Source: Acidimicrobiia bacterium
Lineage (GTDB): Bacteria; Actinomycetota; Acidimicrobiia; Acidimicrobiales; Ilumatobacteraceae
Direction: 5' to 3'
Assembly: GCA_013821025.1 (NCBI GenBank)
Contig: JACDHN010000048.1
Coordinates: forward strand, 1-10,871
Length of the DNA: 10,871 bases
Position numbers and translations under genes: made by a program
The notes under the pieces: model-generated
Database searches by the model: none
The model's input: only the letters and a program-made list of their open reading frames with translations
What the model was told of the DNA's origin: nothing
In this document: in pieces, positions 5,615 through 10,871 of the stretch
Numbering within the stretch: the first letter of the stretch is position 1
Layout of the letters: every line of letters starts with the position of its first letter

Positions 5615-7285
5615 ATGCAATGCCGAGCCTGCGGTGCCGACGTTCGCGACTCCGACCGGTTCTGCAACGCCTGTGGGACCTCGCTGGCGCCCGACGCCGA
5701 CGCCACCGAACCCGCTCCGGCCGCCACCGGATCCGCCACAACCGAACCGTCGACCGAGACGCCGGTGGAACCATCGATGGAATCCTCCACCCGCGCTCCG
5801 CGGGACGGACACGACACGCCCGAACCGTCCGAGACAGGAGGTACGGCGCCGGACCAACGTGAGACGACCGCCACGCCCGAGACGCAACGAAGACCAGCCA
5901 CGCCCGACGAACGGGCCGCAACCGACCGCCCGCCACCGCCGCCAGCGCCCAATCTCCCACCACCGGCGTCGAGCGACCCTCCTGGCACGACGATGCCGGC
6001 AGCCCAGCCGTACGACGACGCAGACCCCCAGGTCACATACGAGTTGGCGGCGCTTGCCGGCGGGGATGCGTCTCCCTCGAACCCCGACACCGGTCGGGCT
6101 GCCACGCACTCGTCCACGCCGCCGGATGCCTCAACGGGCGCCACGTCTGCGCCGGCAGTTTCCTCGGCGCCACCCCCACCCCCGAACCTGTCGTCGACGG
6201 CCACCACCACGATGGGCACGGTCGGAGCTGCGGACTCGTCCACCACGGCCCGCGGCTCGGCCATCAGCGCCACGGCCACCGGCCAGGTACCGGCAACCTA
6301 CGCCCCCGTGTCAACTGGCTACGACGCACCCGACGGGTACGACGACGACCGCCGCTTCCGCTTCCGGCTGGTGGTCGTGGCAGCCATCATGGCCGCTGGC
6401 CTGGCCGTCGCCACCGGCATCGCCGACATCATCACCATCGAGACCACGACCGACGCACCCCTGTTCGACATTGGCACGTGGCGTCTCAACGACTTCGGCA
6501 CGAACAACACGGTGGCGGCGTTGATCGCCGGTGGACTGATGGTGCTCGGAGGATTGCTCGCCTGCTTCACCCTCCGCTGGGGCGGCGGCCTGGCGGGTGG
6601 GGCGGGGTTGGCGCTGGCCGGGTGGAGCGCGCTCGTGATCGGCCAGGCGGAGATCCCACTCGCCCAGGCATCGGCCGGGACCAACCAGCCCCAGAGCGAG
6701 CAGTTCGCGGTCACGCTCACCCGTGACACCGGCTACTGGCTGGTCGTCGCCGCTGGCGCCGCCGGCGTGCTCGTGTTCCTGCTGTCGCTGTCAGTCGCGC
6801 GTCGCGACCAGGGCGCCGGGCTCAACCCGTGGGTGGCAGCGCTCGGCGCCGCAGCCACGTTGGTCGCCGTCGCCGGCCCGGTGCTCCCTCAGAACGACGC
6901 CACGCTCGAAGACAACTGGACCTCGGCCAATGCGGGGATCGATCTGCCCACGATGTTCTTCGCCGGTCGGGCCGGGCAGCTCGGGGTGCTGGCACTCACA
7001 GGTGTCATTGGCTTCCTGATGGTGCGGCGCTACGGACTCGGTCTCGCCGTCGGCGGGTTCTCGATCGTGGCCTGGTTGGCGCTCACCTCGCTGCTGGAGC
7101 AGACCGACCGCCCGATCGGTCCGGCCGTCGCCAACCCGGGTGCAGCCAACTACCCGTTCCCGGTGCCGGCAGCCGACTTCGACCTGATGCCGCACGCCGC
7201 AACCATCGGCGGCATCGCCGTGGCCTTGGCCTGCGCCGTGATCGCTACCATCGGGGTGGCGCTGCAGCGCCGCTCCGACACCTGA
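5615..7285 (+). CDS. Zinc-ribbon, proline-rich-linker, polytopic membrane protein
   Basis: The protein has 556 residues. The N-terminus is a zinc ribbon with two CxxC knuckles (Cys3, Cys6, Cys17, Cys20). Residues 22-245 are a long disordered linker rich in Pro, Thr, Ala, Ser and Asp, including runs of five prolines. A basic patch (DDDRRFRFR) precedes the membrane part. About eight hydrophobic segments follow, near 251-275, 298-318, 323-343, 373-394, 404-425, 453-470, 473-494 and 527-550. Loops of 20-35 residues, on the far side of the membrane by the usual positive-inside logic, separate some of them. The ribbon and linker should be cytoplasmic. Zinc-ribbon-plus-membrane proteins are frequent in actinobacteria and mostly uncharacterised; I recognise no enzyme motif. 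The MT0933-like gene follows after 73 bases on the same strand and may or may not be co-transcribed. Confidence 0.85.
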   Translation: MQCRACGADVRDSDRFCNACGTSLAPDADATEPAPAATGSATTEPSTETPVEPSMESSTRAPRDGHDTPEPSETGGTAPDQRETTATPETQRRPATPDERAATDRPPPPPAPNLPPPASSDPPGTTMPAAQPYDDADPQVTYELAALAGGDASPSNPDTGRAATHSSTPPDASTGATSAPAVSSAPPPPPNLSSTATTTMGTVGAADSSTTARGSAISATATGQVPATYAPVSTGYDAPDGYDDDRRFRFRLVVVAAIMAAGLAVATGIADIITIETTTDAPLFDIGTWRLNDFGTNNTVAALIAGGLMVLGGLLACFTLRWGGGLAGGAGLALAGWSALVIGQAEIPLAQASAGTNQPQSEQFAVTLTRDTGYWLVVAAGAAGVLVFLLSLSVARRDQGAGLNPWVAALGAAATLVAVAGPVLPQNDATLEDNWTSANAGIDLPTMFFAGRAGQLGVLALTGVIGFLMVRRYGLGLAVGGFSIVAWLALTSLLEQTDRPIGPAVANPGAANYPFPVPAADFDLMPHAATIGGIAVALACAVIATIGVALQRRSDT

Positions 7286-7344
7286 CATCGATCCGGGTTT
7301 GTTCGCCCGCTGACCTGCGATGCCACACTGTGGGCGAGTCAACG

Positions 7345-7350
7345 AAAGGA
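7345..7350 (+). promoter_or_regulatory. Shine-Dalgarno (AAAGGA) of the MT0933-like gene
   Basis: AAAGGA ends 8 bases before ATG 7359. It supports this start over the in-frame ATG at 7320, which would add 13 residues unlike the family. This is one of only two genes in the window with a recognisable Shine-Dalgarno. Confidence 0.55.
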
Positions 7351-7358
7351 CACCGCCA

Positions 7359-7607
7359 ATGGGCATCCTCGACAAGATCAAGAACCTTCTATCGGGCCGC
7401 CAGGACCAGGTCAAGTCCGGCATCGACAAGGCGTCCGGCGCTGTCGAGAGCAAGATCGGCGCCAAGCACGCATCCAAGGTCGACCAGGTCGCCGAGAAGG
7501 CGAAGGACGTTGTCGACAAGCTGGCCGGCGACACGCCGAGCACCTCATCGACAGCCGATGTGCCCTCTGCGACGGCGCCCAAGGATCCTCCCGTCACAGG
7601 GGTCTGA
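7359..7607 (+). CDS. Small MT0933/Rv0909-like (antitoxin-family) protein
   Basis: An 82-residue protein. The first 57 residues are Lys/Asp/Ala-rich and probably helical (MGILDKIKNLLSGRQDQV, then GIDKASGAVESKIG, then HASKVDQVAEKAKDVVDKL). This pattern of D-K repeats with a K-[YH]-A-S-K-V-D-x-V core is typical of the MT0933-like antitoxin family named after M. tuberculosis Rv0909. The last 25 residues are a Pro/Thr/Ser tail. There is no signal peptide. In M. tuberculosis the partner is Rv0910, an SRPBCC-fold toxin; nothing similar lies next to this gene, so it is an orphan here. Many such proteins may be stress or CsbD-like helical proteins rather than true antitoxins. It ends 17 bases from the convergent acetyltransferase stop. 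Family assignment is fairly confident, antitoxin function doubtful. Confidence 0.78.
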   Translation: MGILDKIKNLLSGRQDQVKSGIDKASGAVESKIGAKHASKVDQVAEKAKDVVDKLAGDTPSTSSTADVPSATAPKDPPVTGV

Positions 7608-7624
7608 GCGCCGCGTGTCGAGGA

Positions 7625-8551
7625 TCAGTCGAAGGTGACCGCAAGCGCGGTGATGCCGGCCGGACCGGCGTGCAGGCACAGATCGCCGAGCACGCGTTCT
7701 GGTCGGCAGGCGTCGGACCATCGGGCGACGACGCCGTGGTCGCCGTCGCCGACAGGGTCGAAGACAACGATCTCGTCGCTCGGCGGGTCGGCGGCGTAGG
7801 CGACGCCGATCGCATCCCGGCCCTCCACGCGCAACACGCCTGCAGCCGCGCCGACCGCCGTGAACACGGCATCAGGGGCGAGGCTCCGCAGCATCGCCGA
7901 CCAGTCGCCGCTCCGCACACCAAGGTTGAACCGACCGACGTGGTCGCGGAGCTGCCGTCGGGCGGTGTCGTGTTCCTGGGCGGCGTGCTCGGCGGCGCCG
8001 ATCCGGTACAGCACATGTCGAGTCACGCGGTCGTGTCCGAGCTCAGCCATGTGCGGATGATCGAAGTCGTCGCGCGGATCGGTGTGCAGACCGAGCTTCT
8101 CCATCACCCGGCGTGAGCGATCGTTGCCTGGCGTGGTGAACGAAACCACCTCCCGGCGGCCGAGCTCGGCGAAGGCGAAGCGAAGCACCTCGAGGGCAGC
8201 CTCGGATGCCAATCCCTGGTTCCACGCGGCCTGACCTAGTCGCCAGCCGACCTCCAAGGGCGGCGTCTCGGCCAGGTCGACGGGCACGTCGAACCCAGGT
8301 TCGTTGAGTCCGACGAACCCGACGAACTCGAACCGGCCCGGCAATTCCATCGCCCAGAGACCCCATCCCCGCTTCTCCAATCCCGAGGAGATGCGATCGG
8401 CGAAGTCGTCGCTCTGGACCCTGTCGAGCGGGCTCGGGAAGTGCTCCATCACAGCTGGATCGGCGTTGAGGGCGGCGAACGCGTCTCTGTCCGACGGCCG
8501 CCAGGCGCGCAGCTCCGTCCGCTCCGTCAACAACGTGACCACCTTCCCCAC
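7625..8551 (-). CDS. GNAT (RimJ/RimL-type) acetyltransferase fused to an NTF2/SnoaL-like domain
   Basis: The protein has 308 residues. Residues 7-185 are an Acetyltransf_3-type GNAT domain: TERTELRAWRPSD near the N-terminus, LEVGWRLGQAAWNQGLASEA (99-118) as the acetyl-CoA-binding loop and helix, and GNDRSRRVMEKLGL (142-155). It probably transfers acetyl from acetyl-CoA to an amine, such as a protein N-terminus or small molecule. Residues 198-308 (RRQLRDHVGRFNLGVRSGDW onward) look like an NTF2/SnoaL-like cone fold, with a helix, an LAPDAVF segment and later beta strands; this part rests on pattern only. I chose GTG 8551 because TACGGT lies 7 bases upstream and the GNAT domain begins soon after. 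GTG 8542 is an alternative. The frame stays open beyond 8800 only because it lies antisense to ppk2. It diverges from ppk2 with tightly packed promoters. Confidence 0.83.
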   Translation of the reverse strand: MGKVVTLLTERTELRAWRPSDRDAFAALNADPAVMEHFPSPLDRVQSDDFADRISSGLEKRGWGLWAMELPGRFEFVGFVGLNEPGFDVPVDLAETPPLEVGWRLGQAAWNQGLASEAALEVLRFAFAELGRREVVSFTTPGNDRSRRVMEKLGLHTDPRDDFDHPHMAELGHDRVTRHVLYRIGAAEHAAQEHDTARRQLRDHVGRFNLGVRSGDWSAMLRSLAPDAVFTAVGAAAGVLRVEGRDAIGVAYAADPPSDEIVVFDPVGDGDHGVVARWSDACRPERVLGDLCLHAGPAGITALAVTFD

Positions 8552-8558
8552 TCCGACG

Positions 8559-8564
8559 ACCGTA
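8559..8564 (-). promoter_or_regulatory. Probable -10 element of the acetyltransferase gene (leaderless)
   Basis: TACGGT on the minus strand is exactly 7 bases before GTG 8551. The same hexamer appears on the plus strand 12 bases away for ppk2. Confidence 0.5.
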
Positions 8565-8576
8565 CATCTGAAGGGG

Positions 8577-8582
8577 TACGGT
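8577..8582 (+). promoter_or_regulatory. Probable -10 element of ppk2 (leaderless)
   Basis: TACGGT is 6 bases before ATG 8589. With a normal 17-base spacer its -35 region would fall at about 8554-8559 and touch the -10 of the divergent acetyltransferase gene. Confidence 0.5.
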
Positions 8583-8588
8583 GGGTCG

Positions 8589-9416
8589 ATGGCCGGAAAA
8601 GGGAAGGCCAAGAGCTCTGCCGGCGTCAAGATGCCTGGCGCCGTGTACGAGGCCGAACTGACGCGGTTGCAGGCCGAGTTCGTCAAGGTCCAGGAGTGGG
8701 TCAAGGCCGACCAAGAGCGCGTCGTCGTCATCTTCGAGGGCCGTGACGCTGCCGGCAAAGGCGGCACCATCAAGCGCATCACGCAGTACCTGAGTCCCCG
8801 CGTCGCCCGCATCGCCGCCCTCCCGGCGCCGACCGAGCGCCAGCGCACGGAATGGTACTTCCAGCGCTACATCGAGCACCTGCCGGCCGCCGGTGAGATC
8901 GTCATCCTCGACCGCTCGTGGTACAACCGGGCCGGCGTCGAGAAGGTGATGGGCTTCTGTACGCCTGACGAGTACCAGCGCTTCCTGCACCAGTGCCCGA
9001 TCTTCGAGCGCATGTTGGTGGAGGACGGGATCCTGCTGCGCAAGTACTGGTTCTCGGTCAGCGACGCCGAGCAGCAGCGCCGTTTCAAGTCCCGGTTGAA
9101 GGATCCGATGCGCAACTGGAAGCTGTCACCGATGGACCTCGAGTCGATCACCCGCTGGGAGGACTACTCCAGGGCGAAGGACGACATGATGGTGCACACC
9201 GACATCCCCGAGGCGCCTTGGTACGTCGTGGAGAGCGACCTCAAGAAGCATGCCCGGCTGAACATGATGGCGCACCTGCTGTCGACGCTCCCCTATCACG
9301 ACGTGAAGGTGCCAGGAATCAAGCTGCCGAAGCGTCCGGCGTCGAAGGGTTACGTGCGTCCGCCCCGCGAGCAATCGACATACGTCGAGAACCACGTCGC
9401 CACCCTGACGAGCTGA
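8589..9416 (+). CDS. ppk2: Polyphosphate kinase 2 (PPK2 family, class I-like)
   Basis: The 275-residue protein is a single-domain PPK2, near the usual 260-300 residues. It has a Walker A loop in FEGRDAAGKGGTIKRI (49-64, with Lys57) and a Walker B-type strand EIVILDRSWYNR (103-114, with Asp108), both hallmarks of PPK2. The later segments RKYWFSVSDAEQQRRF and DPMRNWKLSPMDLES complete the lid and core, and APWYVVESDLKKHARLN is the conserved C-terminal segment. PPK2 enzymes transfer phosphate between polyphosphate and nucleoside di- or monophosphates in the cytoplasm; class I enzymes favour making GTP or ATP from the diphosphate. The exact class is inferred from length and motif wording. The start at 8589 follows TACGGT by 6 bases, and the frame's upstream extension is antisense to the acetyltransferase. 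No ppk1 or exopolyphosphatase gene is nearby. Confidence 0.95.
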   Translation: MAGKGKAKSSAGVKMPGAVYEAELTRLQAEFVKVQEWVKADQERVVVIFEGRDAAGKGGTIKRITQYLSPRVARIAALPAPTERQRTEWYFQRYIEHLPAAGEIVILDRSWYNRAGVEKVMGFCTPDEYQRFLHQCPIFERMLVEDGILLRKYWFSVSDAEQQRRFKSRLKDPMRNWKLSPMDLESITRWEDYSRAKDDMMVHTDIPEAPWYVVESDLKKHARLNMMAHLLSTLPYHDVKVPGIKLPKRPASKGYVRPPREQSTYVENHVATLTS

Positions 9417-9432
9417 CGAGCCCACCCACCCG

Positions 9433-9478
9433 CCGGGCGCAGGCGCGTCGCCGCGTCGCCGCGTCGCCCCCCGCCCGG
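9433..9478. repeat. Three 8-bp direct repeats inside a 7-bp inverted repeat
   Basis: GCGTCGCC occurs three times head to tail (9445-9468). The array is flanked by CCGGGCG (9433-9439) and its perfect complement CGCCCGG (9472-9478). It lies in the convergent gap after ppk2, is not translated in a supported gene, and may fold as a long-loop hairpin. Confidence 0.6.
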
Positions 9479-9482
9479 AACT

Positions 9483-9514
9483 GTGAGCCGACAATGCCGA
9501 CTTCGGCTGCTCAC
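9483..9514. terminator. Possible bidirectional terminator between ppk2 and the selenoprotein gene
   Basis: GTGAGC (9483-9488) and GCTCAC (9509-9514) are perfect inverted repeats enclosing a smaller GCCG-ACTT-CGGC hairpin (9496-9507). Its place between two converging genes suits a terminator, but no T-tract follows on either strand, so this is a weak call. Confidence 0.35.
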
Positions 9515-9548
9515 GTCACACTTCCGAGCCCACCCGCCCGACTGACGT

Positions 9549-10640
9549 TCAGAGCTTGGGGCGCACGGCGTAGTTCTCGCCGCCGCCGGAGGCGACGACG
9601 TCGTCGAGCCAGTTACCGTCGTAGACGTCGTTTGGCCCTTGCATCAGGTCGTTCTCCGTGGCGTCCTGCGGCGTCGTGACGAGCGTCCACGCCTGGCGCT
9701 TGTACGTCCAGTTGCCAGGGTCGAGCTGGTGGGCTTGGCGCCACCACGCCACGGCGGCATCGGCGTCGCCGTGATCCCTCAGGTGCTGACCGAGCTCGAA
9801 GCACGCCGCCGCCCGAGCCTCGTCATCGCCGCGTGGCCTCGAGCGCTCGATCACCTCGTCGGGCGTCAGGGCGTACGGCGACTCGGCGCCGTGTCGAGCC
9901 CAATCGACGATGGCGGCGCGGTAGGCCGCGGCGTCGTCGGGAATGGCCTTCACCTCTGTGAGCATCCTGGTCAGGCGCTCGTCGAGTCCGTCTGGGATGT
10001 CCATGTCACGCAGGGGGCTGCGCTCGATGGTGGCCGACTCGGCGTTGCGCACGATGGTGCCCGTCTCATCGATCCACACCGCCATCGGGATGTTGACGAA
10101 GCCGAACAGCTCACCGGTCACGTGGCGGGTGTCGATCAGACTCGGATGGGTCGGCGAGGCGGCATCGATCCACGGGTACGTGTGCTCCGGCTCGACATCG
10201 AGCGCCACCGTCACGACCGTGAGACCCTCGGGCTCTAGTTCTGTGTGGAGCGCCTGCCACCCGGGCAGGCCATGGCGACAGCCTCAATAACTGGCCCAGG
10301 CGTGCAGCAGCACCCGGCGGCCGTGCAGCGACGAGAGCCGGAACGGGTTGCCGGCTCGATCGATGAGCTCGGGATCGGGAGCGGCTGCCGTGCTCAGCGT
10401 GCGGCCGGTGATGGTGCCCGGCCCGATGACCGTCAGTCCGTGATCGTCGTCGCGCACGATGGGCATGCCGAGGCGGGCTGCGGCCGCTTCGATGTCGACC
10501 GTGCCGTCGTCGCGTCGTGAGCCGGGCGCCGGGACGCACACCTCGCCTTGGCACAGCCCCTCTGGCTTGGGATCCCATCCCGTTGCCGACGCGAACTCTG
10601 CGGCATCAAGGTGGTCGAGTTGCTCGTCAGTGATGATCAT
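9549..10640 (-). CDS. Predicted selenoprotein: thioredoxin-fold redoxin with UGC active site and C-terminal TPR (in-frame TGA at 10286-10284 read as Sec)
   Basis: Read through one TGA, this minus-strand frame gives 363 residues. Residues 1-80 include GLCQGEVC (Cys30, Cys35), a motif I associate with actinobacterial redoxin-like proteins. The thioredoxin fold follows: LSSLHGRRVLLHAWASY leads into the TGA at residue 119, then GCRHGLPGWQ, TVVTVALDV and a likely cis-Pro at NIP (Pro185) before VWIDETG. TlpA-type proteins have WASWC at this spot, so the TGA replaces the first catalytic Cys and makes a U-G-C motif with Cys121. Residues 275-308 resemble one TPR. A perfect 7-bp hairpin starts 13 bases after the TGA, as a bacterial SECIS should. 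Both halves keep the same frame and family-like sequence, which argues against decay. ATG 10640 is chosen for MIITDEQLDHL; a weak CAGGA lies just upstream. It should act as a thiol/selenol redox protein. No signal peptide is seen. A nonsense pseudogene is the alternative. Confidence 0.8.
10252..10270 (-). promoter_or_regulatory. Bacterial SECIS-like stem-loop
   Basis: On the minus strand GCCTGCC and GGCAGGC form a perfect 7-bp stem with a 5-base loop CGGGT. The stem begins 13 bases and the loop 20 bases after the in-frame TGA (10286-10284). Known bacterial SECIS elements have a short stem, a small apical loop about 16-37 bases from the UGA, and a G among the first two loop bases; here the second loop base is G. 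It would recruit SelB with Sec-tRNA. Function is inferred. Confidence 0.7.
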
Positions 10641-10700
10641 GGTCCTGGCGTTCAAGTTAGTCACCACGGCGCGCCCGGTCCGGATGGCACACCCCTCACG

Positions 10701-10706
10701 TAGGTT
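10701..10706 (+). promoter_or_regulatory. Probable -10 element of the 3'-edge gene (leaderless)
   Basis: TAGGTT is followed by 7 bases and then GTG 10714. It supports a leaderless start in the 73-base gap that divides this gene from the divergent selenoprotein gene. Confidence 0.45.
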
Positions 10707-10713
10707 GGACGGC

Positions 10714-10871
10714 GTGCCGGTTCCTGGACCCGTCGCCCTCGGTCGCGGCGTCATCATCAGCTCGGGGTCCGCTGTGCCCGACCCGTGGCGAGACGCGGCG
10801 GCGGTGACGATCGACGACACCGTGCTCGATGACCCGGCGGTGGTGGTCGGGCAGTTGCACGAGGCGTGGGC
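10714..10871 (+). CDS. Unrecognised protein (N-terminal 52 codons, cut by window edge)
   Basis: A plus-strand frame opens with GTG 10714 and stays open to the window end. The visible residues begin MPVPGPVALGRGVIISSGSA, continue PDPWRDAAAVTIDDTVLDD and end in PAVVVGQLHEAW. There is no signal peptide or hydrophobic helix. The opening looks like the lead-in of a large actinobacterial protein; I had a faint association with helicase-type proteins but nothing visible supports it, so no function is given. The start is chosen because TAGGTT lies 7 bases upstream and there is no Shine-Dalgarno. Codon third positions are strongly G/C, as in its neighbours, which supports real coding. Confidence 0.6.
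   Translation, partial: MPVPGPVALGRGVIISSGSAVPDPWRDAAAVTIDDTVLDDPAVVVGQLHEAW

Noticed and set aside
5401..6279. Long minus-strand extension of the GluQRS frame, antisense to the zinc-ribbon gene
   Set aside because: GluQRS begins at the conserved MTGRFAPSPSG. The extension is low-complexity antisense of a Pro/Thr-rich gene and has no family resemblance.
7293..7311. CGGG/CCCG hairpin after the zinc-ribbon membrane gene
   Set aside because: The stem is only 4 bp with an 8-base loop and no T-tract; expected by chance in such GC-rich DNA.
7359..8551. Toxin-antitoxin pair made of the MT0933-like gene and the neighbouring GNAT gene
   Set aside because: TA-type GNAT toxins are small and co-directional with their antitoxin (usually RHH-type). 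This GNAT is a 308-residue fusion, convergent, and RimJ/RimL-like.
10284..10286. Treating the TGA as a nonsense mutation and the gene as a pseudogene or two proteins
   Set aside because: The stop falls exactly at the catalytic position, both halves remain in frame and family-like, and a SECIS-like hairpin follows. A pseudogene remains the fallback if no Sec machinery exists.
1..10871. Mobile element, defence island, CRISPR array or biosynthetic cluster
   Set aside because: No transposase, integrase, nuclease, spaced repeats, attachment site or modular synthase is visible. Base composition and gene style are even across the window.

Overview
The window is high-GC DNA (roughly two thirds G+C) that reads as an actinobacterial chromosome, most likely from the class Acidimicrobiia or a relative. 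The signs are a DUF2510 protein, an MT0933-like small protein, a YkuD lipoprotein with a peptidoglycan-binding domain, a compact glutamyl-Q tRNA(Asp) synthetase, a zinc-ribbon/proline-rich membrane protein, and many GTG starts. Most genes lack a Shine-Dalgarno sequence and instead have an NANNNT hexamer 6 to 8 bases before the start codon, the layout of leaderless actinobacterial transcripts. The lineage is inferred; no marker gene fixes it. I see no rRNA, tRNA, CRISPR, insertion sequence or phage gene.

Layout: (1) 1-267, minus: start of a lipoprotein whose last visible residues look like the opening of a redoxin/TlpA domain. (2) 331-2587, plus: a probable two-gene operon, a DUF4177-like/Ser-Gly-linker/DUF2510 protein and then a metallo-beta-lactamase-fold protein with a C-terminal Rieske domain that resembles CMP-Neu5Ac hydroxylase with its domain order swapped. 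(3) 2696-3628, minus: L,D-transpeptidase lipoprotein. (4) 3746-4366, plus: acidic PRC-barrel protein with a 24-bp triple repeat, followed by a strong terminator. (5) 4486-5400, minus: GluQRS. (6) 5615-7285, plus: zinc-ribbon polytopic membrane protein, then 7359-7607, an MT0933-like small protein. (7) 7625-8551, minus: GNAT acetyltransferase fused to an NTF2-like domain, divergent from (8) 8589-9416, plus: polyphosphate kinase 2. (9) 9549-10640, minus: a thioredoxin-fold protein interrupted by one in-frame TGA exactly at its active site, with a bacterial SECIS-like hairpin just downstream. (10) 10714-10871, plus: the start of an unrecognised protein.

The genes do not form one pathway. They are mostly single transcription units in alternating directions: envelope maintenance, tRNA modification, polyphosphate/nucleotide metabolism and redox proteins. 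The most notable object is the predicted selenoprotein at 9549-10640. Read conventionally it would be split into a 118-residue protein and a separate downstream fragment, losing the active site. The Rieske/MBL fusion and the compact overlapping divergent promoters come next. No multi-gene defence or mobile system is visible.
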